Positions 8,886 to 16,757 of a stretch of DNA of 64,000 bases are shown here, piece after piece. The stretch is from Palleronia pelagia (GTDB lineage Bacteria; Pseudomonadota; Alphaproteobacteria; Rhodobacterales; Rhodobacteraceae). Under the pieces are notes generated by a model. The model saw only the letters and a program-made list of their open reading frames with translations. It was not told the DNA's origin and made no database searches. A program made the position numbers and the translations under genes. Positions within the stretch are counted from its first letter, which is position 1; each line of letters starts with the position of its first letter. Location of the stretch: assembly GCF_900110115.1 (NCBI RefSeq), contig NZ_FOCM01000001.1:248001-312000 (forward strand), read 5' to 3'.

Positions 8886-9539
8886 CTACTCGGCCCACAG
8901 GCGCAACAGGTTCGACCGTGTGCGCGCCAGCCGGGACAGCTGTTCGCGGTCGCCCGCACCCGCCTCTTCGGCGGCGATGGCCGTGTCGAGGTCGAACAGG
9001 ATGTCGCGGTGCTGGGGCGAGCGAATCCAGCTCGTGACCCAGCCGACGATGGCCATCCGTTCGCCCGTCGTGACCGGCTGCACCTCGTGCAGGGTGTCCG
9101 ACGGATAGAGCACCAGTTCCCCGGCGTTCAGCCGGAACCCGCGCGATTCCACGCGGTCCTGGATCACCAGCGCGCCGCCCTCGTAGTCCTCGGGCGGGGT
9201 CAGGGCCAGCGTGAAGGACAGGTCCGTCCGCGCCCCCTGCATCAGCGCGTCGTCCACGTGGGCGCCGTAGGCCTGCCCCGGCCCGTAGCGCGAGATCAGA
9301 ATGCGCGCGAAGGCCTTGGGCCGCGCGGCGGCGGCGAAGACCGGGTGGCGCAGCAGCGCCGCCTCGACCTGCGCCACGACCGCGTCGCGCGCCGGGCCGG
9401 GGCCCGCCTGGGCATTGCGCTTGACCTGTCGCGCCAAGCGGCCCGCGCTCGCCGCCCCGTCCTCGAAGGGCAGGGCGGCGGCGGCCTCGCGCAGCGCGGC
9501 AAGGCCGTGGCGGTCGAAGATATCTTCGATCAGGATCAT
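8886..9539 (-). CDS. PKHD-type Fe(II)/2-oxoglutarate dioxygenase (PiuC/YbiX-like)
   Basis: This is a 217-residue prolyl-4-hydroxylase-like dioxygenase. The iron ligands are visible as H-x-D in YGAHVDD and the distal His in DTLHEVQPV, with the 2-oxoglutarate-binding Arg in TGERMAI. In other bacteria this family (PiuC, YbiX) sits beside TonB-dependent siderophore receptors and is iron-regulated. Here its ATG overlaps the stop of the upstream Tat-exported gene as ATGA, so the two are translationally coupled. Confidence 0.88.
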   Translation of the reverse strand: MILIEDIFDRHGLAALREAAAALPFEDGAASAGRLARQVKRNAQAGPGPARDAVVAQVEAALLRHPVFAAAARPKAFARILISRYGPGQAYGAHVDDALMQGARTDLSFTLALTPPEDYEGGALVIQDRVESRGFRLNAGELVLYPSDTLHEVQPVTTGERMAIVGWVTSWIRSPQHRDILFDLDTAIAAEEAGAGDREQLSRLARTRSNLLRLWAE

Positions 9540-10312
9540 CAGGCGGCCGGGATTGCGAAATCGATCCGTGCCGCCGCGCCGTAGAGGACGTCGGCGCTGC
9601 CCTCGACCGTGCCCTCGGGCAGGATGGCCGGGAACACGTCCGCGGTGGGGGCCAGCGCCGCCACGACCTTGTCGCGAGTCTCGCCCGGCTCCAGCCGTTC
9701 GGCCATGCGGTTCGCCACCTGGATGAAGCCCCAGGCGTCCTGGTACTCGTGCAGGTTCGAGATCGACCCGTCAGCGGCGATGCCGATATCGTATTCGTCG
9801 GCGGCCACGCGGGTCAGCGCGGCGATGGCGCGCACGCGGTCGGCCTGGGTGGCGTCGGCGGCGTCGCGCGCGGCCTCGATCTTGGCGTGCACCGCGTCGC
9901 GGGCGGCATCGACGTCACCACCGTCCTGCACGGCGGCGGTCAGCGCCTGCAATTCCGCGGCGAAGCCCTCGGCGCCCGCGGCCTCGAGCTGCGGGTCCAG
10001 GTCGGAATAGATCTCGTCCTCGGGGTGCTTCATGTGGGTCATGGCGATCTCGGTCTCGCCCTCGGCCCGGACGGCGGCGCCCGCGGTCAGGTGCCCCTCG
10101 ATCAGCCCCAGGGCCAGCAGCAGCTGCGCCGCGTCGCTGGGTCCGGGCATGGCGCCGCGCTCGCCGCCTTCGCCACCCTCGCCGCCTTCGCCGCTGCCCT
10201 GGGCAAAGCCCGGCCGCGCGGCCAGCATCGCCACGCCGCCAAGCCCCGCGCCCGCCAGAAGGCTGCGCCGTCCAATCACCATGCGAACCCCGCCGCGTTC
10301 CCCGTCACTCAT
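9539..10312 (-). CDS. Tat-exported protein of unknown function, coupled to the PKHD hydroxylase
   Basis: This is a 257-residue protein with a twin-arginine signal (GRRSLLAGAGLGGVAML, cleavage near FAQG). A Gly/Glu tract (GEGGEGGEGG) follows, then a helical domain with a His/Glu-rich patch (TAGAA...MTHMKHPEDEIY). The arrangement recalls the imelysin/EfeO-like fold that binds metal, but I cannot confirm that by eye. GGAGA before the ATG at 10312 supports this start; MVIGRR, 10 residues in, is the alternative. It is coupled to the iron dioxygenase and preceded by paired inverted boxes (10327-10395), so an iron-related role is a reasonable guess. Confidence 0.72.
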   Translation of the reverse strand: MSDGERGGVRMVIGRRSLLAGAGLGGVAMLAARPGFAQGSGEGGEGGEGGERGAMPGPSDAAQLLLALGLIEGHLTAGAAVRAEGETEIAMTHMKHPEDEIYSDLDPQLEAAGAEGFAAELQALTAAVQDGGDVDAARDAVHAKIEAARDAADATQADRVRAIAALTRVAADEYDIGIAADGSISNLHEYQDAWGFIQVANRMAERLEPGETRDKVVAALAPTADVFPAILPEGTVEGSADVLYGAAARIDFAIPAA

Positions 10313-10326
10313 GTCGCTCTCCGATT

Positions 10327-10395
10327 CCTGACAAATTTAGTCGGTAAATCGCTGCTACGCCCGCCGCGCCGGGGAGTCAAAGTAATTTTGTCAGG
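10327..10395. promoter_or_regulatory. Two inverted 13-bp boxes upstream of the Tat protein/hydroxylase pair
   Basis: CCTGACAAATTTA (10327-10339) and the reverse complement of CCTGACAAAATTA (10383-10395) face each other 43 bp apart and differ at one base. The first extends into an imperfect palindrome, TGACAAATTTAGTCG (10329-10343). They look like operator sites in the promoter of the downstream minus-strand operon. An iron-responsive regulator (IscR- or Irr-type) is a guess based on the gene content. Confidence 0.5.
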
Positions 10396-10674
10396 TATTC
10401 GGACGGGCGGGATGGCTTTGCCTGCGGAGGACGCTTCGCTCCGAGGGAAAACGACATGCGGCCATGGGCTGCGCTGGCCCCTGAGCCGGGCGGTCGGCGG
10501 GCCGGTGGCGACGATCCACCCTGCCGCGCGGGCGCTTCATGCTTACCAAGCACATGGCCCGGACCCGCTGCGCGCTTGGCGCGTAACATCGCCGGCCCAG
10601 GGCGCCGGTCCGATGTTCGCACGGCGCCTGTTGTGGGGGGCGGGGGGGGCTTCGTGGACAGAGGCCGCTTGGAT
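10396..10674. other. Intergenic stretch without a recognisable gene
   Basis: The gap between the Tat-protein operon and the end of the Ala-Ser repeat gene holds no convincing ORF. An imperfect hairpin with arms AACATCG (10585-10591) and CGATGTT (10611-10617) plus inner CCGGC/GCCGG lies in it. A G-rich run at about 10634-10648 follows. No promoter or RNA gene was seen. Confidence 0.5.
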
Positions 10675-11811
10675 CTAAATCAGCGGAAGCCAATTCCGTA
10701 TGGCTTCAATCAGTGCTGAGACCTTCTCGGGTTCGAGCACGGCATAGCCTACGCTGCCCGGCACACCCGCCTTGATACTCACGTCGATGGCAAGATCCGC
10801 CTTTCGTCCGGCATATTGCAAACAGGCCCTCAGCACATCGGTCAGACCTGAAAGTACCGCTTCGACACGGGATCGTTCAGGTTTCGCCTTCTCGAGTTCT
10901 TCACCAAGGACCTGCAAGGGCGCCCAGATCATCTCGTATTTCTTGTCTATCTGCGGAGCGTCATCCAGTGGCTCAGGAGGAAGATTGCCGCCGATCCCGA
11001 GCCTGTCGATCGAGGCGTGCCGGAGTTCTTCTTCGAGCGCCTCTTTCTTCTGGCGGACATCAAACCGCGCCTCGATCCCCGCGATCTTCCCCGCGATCCG
11101 TTCGGCCACCTGCTGCCACGTCTCGCCCTCGGCCTTGTGCCACGCCTCGTCCGGGATCAGCGCGATCTGCGTCTGCAACTCCCAGTCCAGCGGCGCGCCC
11201 TTCAGGAACCCGTCATGCCACCGCGCCCAGAAGGACCAGACCGGGTTCGCCTCGGCCGCGCGATCAATCAGGTCCGGCGCGATCCCGTCGAAGCGCAGAT
11301 CCCGCGGCCAGAGTGGTCGCGCCAGAACGGAAATTGCATCCGAAGCGTACAAGCTGTCATCGGAAACGGCTGAGCGGGCGGCGGAGACGCCGGAGCGGCC
11401 GGAGTGGGCGGCAGAGTCGGCGGAGCGTGCGGCGAAGCGGGCGGCGTCGGTGGAGCGGGCGGCGAAGTAGGCGAAGTTGGGTCCGTAGCGGACGGCGTCG
11501 GTGGCGGAAAAGGCGGCGGATCGGGCGGCGGAGAAGGCGAAGTCAGCGGAGTCGGTGGCGGAGAAGGCGGCGGATCGGGCGGCTGAGTATGCAGCCTCTC
11601 TGATCTCGGCGGTCGGTCCCACCGCTGCGACACCCGAGATCAGCATTGCCCGAAAACCCAGCAAGACAAGCCCGACATCGGTCGGCCCGTCTCCCGCGAG
11701 AAGCGCGGGTGCCGACCGCAACGCGCTCCGCGCGGCCATCGCAACCACCACCTCGCGCGGCTGCCCCTGCAACCACGCATCGTAGGCGTCCCAGTCTTCG
11801 AACTCCGGCAT
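10675..11811 (-). CDS. Uncharacterised protein with an Ala-x-Ser-Ala tetrapeptide-repeat region
   Basis: This is a 378-residue cytoplasmic protein. Residues 1-60 form a helical start ([20 protein letters not shown]); residues about 65-150 are a run of A-x-S-A units (x = Y, R, F, D) that would form long regular helices. A Trp-rich part follows ([28 protein letters not shown]), a [10 protein letters not shown] linker, and a C-terminal domain of about 110 residues. The overall plan (Ala repeats, then W..W..W and an 'I..E.W' region) is familiar from alphaproteobacterial accessory proteins of unknown function. The start at 11811 has GGAGGGTGG upstream; an ATG 15 codons earlier is possible. It is divergent from lepA. 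Confidence 0.72.
   Translation of the reverse strand: MPEFEDWDAYDAWLQGQPREVVVAMAARSALRSAPALLAGDGPTDVGLVLLGFRAMLISGVAAVGPTAEIREAAYSAARSAAFSATDSADFAFSAARSAAFSATDAVRYGPNFAYFAARSTDAARFAARSADSAAHSGRSGVSAARSAVSDDSLYASDAISVLARPLWPRDLRFDGIAPDLIDRAAEANPVWSFWARWHDGFLKGAPLDWELQTQIALIPDEAWHKAEGETWQQVAERIAGKIAGIEARFDVRQKKEALEEELRHASIDRLGIGGNLPPEPLDDAPQIDKKYEMIWAPLQVLGEELEKAKPERSRVEAVLSGLTDVLRACLQYAGRKADLAIDVSIKAGVPGSVGYAVLEPEKVSALIEAIRNWLPLI
11497..11583. repeat. 54-bp-period tandem duplication inside the Ala-Ser repeat gene
   Basis: A 33-bp segment at 11497-11529 recurs at 11551-11583 with one mismatch. The offset is 54 bp, or 18 codons, encoding two copies of the [11 protein letters not shown] unit. 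The wider region (about 11370-11600) has a 12-bp periodicity matching the four-residue repeat, so several frames stay open by chance. Confidence 0.75.
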
Positions 11812-11892
11812 CCACCACCCTCCGCGCACCCGCACCGTGCCGCAGCCGCGGGCCATGGACAACCGCCCGAAATCGCCCCATATCCTCAGCCC

Positions 11893-13695
11893 ATGACCGA
11901 GCTCAAATATATCCGCAATTTCTCCATCGTGGCCCATATCGACCACGGCAAGTCGACGCTCGCCGACCGGCTGATCCAGCTGACCGGCACCGTGGCCGAG
12001 CGCGACATGAAGGACCAGCTGCTCGACGCCATGGATATCGAGCGTGAGCGCGGCATCACCATCAAGGCCAACACCGTGCGGATCGAGTATCCCGCCAAGG
12101 ACGGCCACACCTACGTCCTGAACCTCATCGACACGCCCGGCCACGTGGACTTCGCCTACGAGGTCTCGCGCTCGATGAAGGCGGTCGAGGGCTCGCTGCT
12201 GGTCGTCGACGCCTCGCAAGGGGTCGAGGCGCAGACGCTCGCCAATGTCTATACCGCCATCGAGGCCGACCACGAGATCGTGCCGGTCCTCAACAAGGTC
12301 GACCTGCCCGCCGCCGAGCCCGACCGCGTGCGCGAGCAGATCGAGGACGTGATCGGGATCGAGGCCCATGACGCGGTCGAGATCTCGGCCAAGACCGGCG
12401 TCGGCATTCCCGATGTCCTGGAAGCCATCGTCACCCGCCTGCCGCCGCCCCACGGGGGCGACCGCGACAAGCCGCTCAAGGCCATGCTGGTGGACAGCAA
12501 GTACGACCAGTACCTGGGCGTCATCTGTATCGTCCGCATCATCGACGGCGTCCTGAAGAAGGGCGACCGCATCCGAATGATGAAGACCGGCGGCACCTAC
12601 GACGTGGACGACGTGGGCATCTACCGCCCCGCCATGACCGCCGTGAAGGAGCTGGGCCCGGGCGAGATCGGCTATCTCAACGCCTCGATCAAGCAGGTCA
12701 GCGACACCCGCGTCGGCGACACCATCACGACCGAGAAGCACCCCACGCCCGAGGCGCTGCCGGGCTTCAAGCCGTCGGTCCCGGTGGTCTTCTGCGGGCT
12801 CTTCCCCGTGGACACCAACGATTTCGACGACATGCGCGACGCGATCGAGAAGCTCGCGCTCAACGACGCCTCCTTCACCTACGAGATGGAGACCTCGGCC
12901 GCGCTGGGCTTCGGCTTCCGCTGCGGCTTCCTGGGGCTTCTCCACCTCGAGGTGATCCGCGACCGGCTCGAGCGCGAATACGATATCGACCTCATCACCA
13001 CCGCGCCGTCGGTGATCTACAACATCTACACCCGAGACGGTGAGATGACCGAGCTGCACAACCCCGCCGACTTCCCCGATCCCGGCACCATCGATCGGGT
13101 GGAAGAGCCGCGCATCAAGGCCACCGTCCTGGTCCCGGACGAGTACCTGGGCGACGTGCTGAAGCTCTGCCAGGACCGGCGCGGCATCCAGCTGGACCTG
13201 ACCTACGCGGGCACCCGCGCCATGGTGGTCTATGACCTGCCCCTGAACGAGGTGGTGTTCGATTTCTACGATCGCCTGAAATCGGTAACGAAAGGGTACG
13301 CCAGCTTCGATTACCAGATGATCGGCTACCGCGCCGACAAGCTGGTGAAGATGCAGATCCTGGTGAACGACGAGCCGGTGGACGCCCTGTCGATGATGGT
13401 CCACCAGGAACGGGCCGAGGGCCGCGGCCGCGCCATGTGCGAGAAGCTGAAAGAGCTCATCCCCCGCCACATGTTCAAGATCCCGATCCAGGCGGCCATC
13501 GGCGGCCGCGTCATCGCGCGCGAGACCCTGTCGGCCATGCGCAAGGACGTGACCGCCAAGTGCTATGGCGGCGACGCGACCCGGAAGAAGAAGCTGCTGG
13601 AGAAGCAGAAGGCCGGCAAGAAGAAGATGCGCCAGTTCGGGAAGGTCGAGATCCCGCAGGAAGCGTTTATCAACGCCTTGAAAATGGACGGCTGA
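11893..13695 (+). CDS. lepA: Elongation factor 4 (back-translocating GTPase LepA)
   Basis: This is a 600-residue translation GTPase of normal length. G1 is AHIDHGKST (residues 14-22), G3 is DTPGHVDF, G4 is NKVD, and the LepA-specific C-terminal domain ends in a Lys-rich stretch ([19 protein letters not shown]). LepA binds ribosomes and affects initiation and translocation, mostly under ionic or cold stress. The gene is divergent from the repeat-protein gene. A hairpin terminator includes its own stop codon (13681-13708). Confidence 0.97.
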   Translation: MTELKYIRNFSIVAHIDHGKSTLADRLIQLTGTVAERDMKDQLLDAMDIERERGITIKANTVRIEYPAKDGHTYVLNLIDTPGHVDFAYEVSRSMKAVEGSLLVVDASQGVEAQTLANVYTAIEADHEIVPVLNKVDLPAAEPDRVREQIEDVIGIEAHDAVEISAKTGVGIPDVLEAIVTRLPPPHGGDRDKPLKAMLVDSKYDQYLGVICIVRIIDGVLKKGDRIRMMKTGGTYDVDDVGIYRPAMTAVKELGPGEIGYLNASIKQVSDTRVGDTITTEKHPTPEALPGFKPSVPVVFCGLFPVDTNDFDDMRDAIEKLALNDASFTYEMETSAALGFGFRCGFLGLLHLEVIRDRLEREYDIDLITTAPSVIYNIYTRDGEMTELHNPADFPDPGTIDRVEEPRIKATVLVPDEYLGDVLKLCQDRRGIQLDLTYAGTRAMVVYDLPLNEVVFDFYDRLKSVTKGYASFDYQMIGYRADKLVKMQILVNDEPVDALSMMVHQERAEGRGRAMCEKLKELIPRHMFKIPIQAAIGGRVIARETLSAMRKDVTAKCYGGDATRKKKLLEKQKAGKKKMRQFGKVEIPQEAFINALKMDG

Positions 13696-13708
13696 AGCCG
13701 GCCATTTT
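13681..13708 (+). terminator. lepA terminator overlapping the stop codon
   Basis: AAAATGG-A-CGGC and GCCG-G-CCATTTT form an 11-position stem with one A-G mismatch and a TGAA loop that contains the TGA stop of lepA. The 3' arm ends in TTTT. The last codons of lepA therefore double as the terminator's 5' arm. Confidence 0.65.
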
Positions 13709-14026
13709 CACGGCGCGTGCGCGAAAGAGTCTTGCGCAGCAAGGCGCGCAGCGGCACCCGGTTGCAGTTCGGGCGAGGACGCCTCCGAAACTGCCAGCCG
13801 CGCGTCCCTCAGAACACCCAATCACTCCATCCCAACCCATCCGCCCGGCGGGCACCGCCGGGCAGCGCCCGACCCGCCCCCCAGGGCGGGCGCTTCACGC
13901 CCACCCTCGGGCCGGGCGCTGCCCTATCTGCATCTCTTGCCAAGGATAACCAAAGAAGATTCACGTCTGTTCTTGATGAAAAAGGAAAGACGTGCGAGTC
14001 TTCGGCAAATACAGTGAGGCAGCGGC
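13709..14026. other. Intergenic stretch between lepA and the methyltransferase gene
   Basis: There is no gene here beyond the palindromic element at 13843-13924. From about 13935 the composition switches to AT-richer sequence (runs such as GATGAAAAAGGAAAG near 13975), marking the left edge of the insert. A promoter for the gene at 14027 probably lies in the AT-rich part but no clear -35/-10 pair was seen. Confidence 0.5.
13843..13924. repeat. Nested GC-rich palindromic (REP-like) element
   Basis: A perfect 9-bp hairpin, GCCCGGCGG/CCGCCGGGC (13843-13863), is followed by 12-bp perfect inverted arms GGGCAGCGCCCG (13860-13871) and CGGGCGCTGCCC (13913-13924). These enclose a further CCCGCCC/GGGCGGG hairpin. 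This is a repetitive-extragenic-palindrome style element at the border between lepA and the lower-GC insert. Confidence 0.55.
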
Positions 14027-14635
14027 ATGAACGATCGGTTTGTTTTGGCACCCCAGCCAACTCTTAAAAGGGTCGCGGATCTTGACGGTCCTGACTTTTA
14101 CCCAACTCCCGAGTGGGCAACACTGGCTCTCCTTGAGAATGAAACTTTTGGATCCGATATCTGGGAAAGCGCGTGTGGCGATGGCGCAATGTCTCGGGTC
14201 ATCCAAGAGTTTTATCCCGGTTGCGAAAGCTCAGATTTATACGACCGTGGTTTTGGTGAACCGGGAGTCGACTACATCACGGCTCATCGCAAACATGACC
14301 ACATCGTCACAAATCCGCCATTTCATAGCGCAGAACCGTTCGTAGCGGCGGGCTTGCGAAATGCAAAAAAGAAGTTTGCGCTCCTGCTTAGACTGGCCTT
14401 CTTGGAAGGCGCTGGCCGACAAAAAACGATTTTTGATGGAGCTGCGCCAAGTAGAGTTTGGATCTTCAGCGAGAGGATCACATTCTATCCGCGCGGTGCG
14501 CAAAAAAAAGGCTCAGGCACCACAGCTTATGCTTGGTTCGTTTGGGACAGAAGCCACTCAGGCCCAACCGAGCTCAAATGGCTTCCAGTGGGGGTCAAGA
14601 AGCGTAGACCTGATATTTATGAAGCACCTAGGTGA
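14027..14635 (+). CDS. Orphan DNA adenine methyltransferase-like protein
   Basis: This is a 202-residue SAM-dependent methyltransferase-like protein. Motif I is ACGDG (residues 49-53) and catalytic motif IV is NPPF (96-99), preceded by DFYPTPEW, a start typical of phage or plasmid N6-adenine methylases. It is short: there is no obvious separate target-recognition domain. GC content in lines I counted is near 50%, clearly lower than the chromosome around it, which suggests horizontal acquisition. It ends convergent with, and overlapping by 19 bp, a small winged-helix gene. No endonuclease gene is adjacent, so this is not a complete restriction-modification system as seen. Confidence 0.78.
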   Translation: MNDRFVLAPQPTLKRVADLDGPDFYPTPEWATLALLENETFGSDIWESACGDGAMSRVIQEFYPGCESSDLYDRGFGEPGVDYITAHRKHDHIVTNPPFHSAEPFVAAGLRNAKKKFALLLRLAFLEGAGRQKTIFDGAAPSRVWIFSERITFYPRGAQKKGSGTTAYAWFVWDRSHSGPTELKWLPVGVKKRRPDIYEAPR

Positions 14636-14919
14636 GCACGACCTTCATCGGTGATGGTCCAACTTTCTTCTCCACCGTCATATTCTGCGAGACCACGCGC
14701 TTCTAGGCCGGTTCCGCTTTTTCGGTGGCTTACAAGGTTTCGAACCTTTTGAGAAAAATATGTATCGCCGCGCCCGTCAGCCAGCTCAGCGTCCTTGCCC
14801 GTCGGCTTCATCTTTTCGGTCAGCACGTCGATCAGCTCTGTCGTGGTCAACCTACCGTTCGGCGAGTTATCTAGTTCTGCGAGAGCGGCCGCTCGTATTT
14901 CAGCTTCTCTTATCGGCAT
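14617..14919 (-). CDS. Small winged-helix protein resembling the N-terminal domain of Mrr
   Basis: This is a 100-residue protein with the order expected of a winged helix: EIRAAALAELDN, then GRLTTTELIDVL, a helix ending in FSQKVRNLVSHR, and a wing with GLAEYDGGEESWTITDEG. The pattern (G+L.T.EL, F..KV..., GL.E, W.IT..G) matches the DNA-binding N-terminal domain seen in Mrr-type restriction enzymes, but the nuclease domain is absent. It is convergent with the methyltransferase-like gene. It may be a regulator or a domain remnant. Confidence 0.62.
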   Translation of the reverse strand: MPIREAEIRAAALAELDNSPNGRLTTTELIDVLTEKMKPTGKDAELADGRGDTYFSQKVRNLVSHRKSGTGLEARGLAEYDGGEESWTITDEGRAHLGAS

Positions 14920-15070
14920 CCAAAATCTCCATGTTGTCGGTGACTAAGATATAAGCGTAATTAAGAGCAATCCACTAGAAGCAAAATGAAACTCTTGGTC
15001 TTGCTTGACAGCAGTTCACGCATTTTGTTCGGGATTCCTTTTTAGCGAATGTGTGGGGTAGGGGGCGATG

Positions 15071-15421
15071 CTAGTTTTCCCGCCCCACCGCATACACCCC
15101 GACAGCCACAACCGCATACGCCCCATTCACCGTCAGCACGAAGCTCCACGGCGCGCCCGCGCCCCAGATGAGCTTCGCCGACAGCGACGCCAGCGCCTCC
15201 AGCACCACGAATCCGGTGATCCACGCCGCCGCGCCGCTCAGCCGTGCGAAGATGGGGATCAGCGCCAGGGCGAAGACCACCGACCAGAACGCGCGCCCTG
15301 CCGACAGGATCAGCGGCATCAGCGCGGCCTCGGCGTTCAGCGCCACGATGGCCAGCGCGTTGGCGATGCAGCCCAGCACCCCGGAAAGGGCGGCGATCAG
15401 GATGTTGCGGGGGGTGAACAT
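15071..15421 (-). CDS. Small four-helix membrane protein (116 aa)
   Basis: This is a 116-residue inner-membrane protein with about four hydrophobic segments (near residues 8-28, 35-60, 65-82 and 92-112) and hardly any soluble part. It ends in VYAVGREN. No family motif is recognised. Its start codon and ribosome-binding region are identical to those of the BrnA-like gene 357 bp upstream (the 22-bp repeats at 15419 and 15778). It may share that gene's transcript. Confidence 0.65.
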   Translation of the reverse strand: MFTPRNILIAALSGVLGCIANALAIVALNAEAALMPLILSAGRAFWSVVFALALIPIFARLSGAAAWITGFVVLEALASLSAKLIWGAGAPWSFVLTVNGAYAVVAVGVYAVGREN

Positions 15422-15440
15422 GGGCGGGCCTCCGGTTGCG
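15419..15440 (-). repeat. Duplicated translation-start leader, copy 1
   Basis: This 22-bp sequence on the minus strand includes a GGAGG ribosome-binding site and the ATG of the 116-residue membrane protein. It is identical to 15778-15799, which holds the start of the BrnA-like gene. Confidence 0.8.
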
Positions 15441-15507
15441 TCGGGCGCTCAACGGCCGGGCCGCGGCAGGGGTCCCGCGGCGGATCGCCCCGCCCGGTCG
15501 GCCCCCG

Positions 15508-15780
15508 TCACTTCGGGCGGCGCGAGCGATAGTCGTAGAACATCCGCAGCACCGCGTTCAGCCGCGTCTGCCAGCCCGGCCCCATGTCGCGGAACCAGCG
15601 GGCCACGTCGCTGTCCAGGCGGATGGTGACGCGGGTCTTGCCGGGGCGGTTGTCGGTGGCGATCTCGACCCAGCCCGGCGGCTCGGCGGGCAGGCGCTTG
15701 GGCTCGATGATCTCCTCGCGGATATCCTTCAGGTCGGCCATCAGCGCCTCGAAGGTCGACGTGGGATCGTAGTTCTTCAT
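15508..15780 (-). CDS. BrnA-like antitoxin without an adjacent toxin
   Basis: This is a 90-residue protein whose C-terminal half (KTRVTIRLDSDVARWFRDMG, then GWQTRLNAVLRMFYDY) is the ribbon-helix-helix pattern of BrnA, the antitoxin of BrnT/BrnA type II modules. BrnA represses its own operon and neutralises the RNase BrnT. The BrnT gene normally lies just upstream, but 15781-16007 holds no such ORF, so this copy is orphaned or regulates something else. It shares a 22-bp leader with the next gene. Confidence 0.8.
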   Translation of the reverse strand: MKNYDPTSTFEALMADLKDIREEIIEPKRLPAEPPGWVEIATDNRPGKTRVTIRLDSDVARWFRDMGPGWQTRLNAVLRMFYDYRSRRPK

Positions 15781-15799
15781 GGGCGGGCCTCCGGTTGCG
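15778..15799 (-). repeat. Duplicated translation-start leader, copy 2
   Basis: This is identical over 22 bp to 15419-15440. It covers the ATG, a GGAGG ribosome-binding site and six further upstream bases of the BrnA-like gene. Confidence 0.8.
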
Positions 15800-15868
15800 G
15801 ACAGCCTGCCGCGCCGTGCTTGCCACCGGGTGAGCGCTGCGTGCGCAGGCCGGGGTGGTCCGACGCCC

Positions 15869-15995
15869 GGTGTACGCGCGGTGCCGTCCGGTGCACGCCA
15901 TGTGCCCCCTGGCCGACACGGGGCCGACGGGGCAGGCCCCGCGGCGCACGGCCGGTGCACGCGGGCTGCACGGGCCGGGGACGCGCGGTGCACGC
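15869..15995. repeat. Cluster of GGTGCACGC motifs
   Basis: GGTGCACGC occurs at 15890-15898, 15954-15962 and 15987-15995, with the variant GGTGTACGC at 15869-15877, all in one orientation. Each holds the palindrome GTGCAC (or GTGTAC). The stretch lies upstream of the BrnA-like gene and after the esterase stop, and has no gene. Confidence 0.5.
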
Positions 15996-16007
15996 CGGTC
16001 CGACGGA

Positions 16008-16757
16008 TCAGGCGTCGAGGAAGGCCCGCACGCTCGCCTCGACCTCGCGCGGCTTCTCCGCGTGCAGCCAGTGCCCGGTCCCGGGGATCTTGGCGAACCG
16101 CGCCTTGGGGAAAAACGCCCTGATATCAGCGCGATGGGCGTCCTGAACATAGTCGCTGTCGCCGCCCGACAGGAACAGCACCGGCCGCTCGAACCTGCCC
16201 TGAAGGTCGTCGGGCCAGCCCACGATCTTCGGCATCTCGGCCTCCAGCACGTCCAGGTTCAGCCGCCATTTTTTCTCAGCGATATCAATTGATTGCAGCA
16301 GGAACGCGCGGATCCCGTCCTCGGGCACCAGCGCCCGGAACCGCTGATCCGCGTCTCGCCGGCTCTCGACTCCGCTCAAATCCAGCGCCCGCATCGCGTC
16401 GATATACTGCTGCTGGCTATGCGCGTACCCCACCGGCGCGATGTCCGCCACGACCAGCCGCCGCACCTTCTCGGGGTGCCGCAGCGCCAGCGCCATCGCC
16501 GCCTTGCCGCCCATGGAGTGACCCAGCACATCCCATTGATCTTCAATGGTTTCCGCCAGGTCGTCGGCCAGCGCGGGGTAGGAATGATCCGCGTCCCAGC
16601 CCGACCCGCCGTGGTTGCGCATGTCCACCGCGGTGACCTGTCCCCGGTCCGAAAGCCGCTTGGCGATCACGCCCCAGTTCCGCGCCGAGCCGTAAAGCCC
16701 GTGCGCGATCAGCAGCGGCGTGCCGCCCGCGCCTTCCGTCCGGGTCTCGAGCTTCAC
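16008..16757 (-). CDS. Alpha/beta-fold hydrolase (YbfF-like esterase)
   Basis: This is a 249-residue esterase. The oxyanion region is [11 protein letters not shown] (residues 19-29), the nucleophile elbow is GHSMGG (79-84, Ser81), and the catalytic His is in GTGHWLH (His229). The match to the YbfF thioesterase/esterase group is good in length and motifs. I chose the GTG at 16757 because it overlaps the glyA stop as GTGA; a longer reading from 16787 would run into glyA. It is translationally coupled to glyA. Confidence 0.85.
   Translation of the reverse strand: MKLETRTEGAGGTPLLIAHGLYGSARNWGVIAKRLSDRGQVTAVDMRNHGGSGWDADHSYPALADDLAETIEDQWDVLGHSMGGKAAMALALRHPEKVRRLVVADIAPVGYAHSQQQYIDAMRALDLSGVESRRDADQRFRALVPEDGIRAFLLQSIDIAEKKWRLNLDVLEAEMPKIVGWPDDLQGRFERPVLFLSGGDSDYVQDAHRADIRAFFPKARFAKIPGTGHWLHAEKPREVEASVRAFLDA

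Noticed and set aside
10675-13470. A very long minus-strand open frame that covers lepA and the repeat gene
   Set aside because: The part over lepA is the antisense of a certain gene and lacks any family signature; only the part from 10675 to 11811 looks coding.
14027-14919. Complete restriction-modification system
   Set aside because: There is a methylase-like gene and a winged-helix gene but no nuclease domain.
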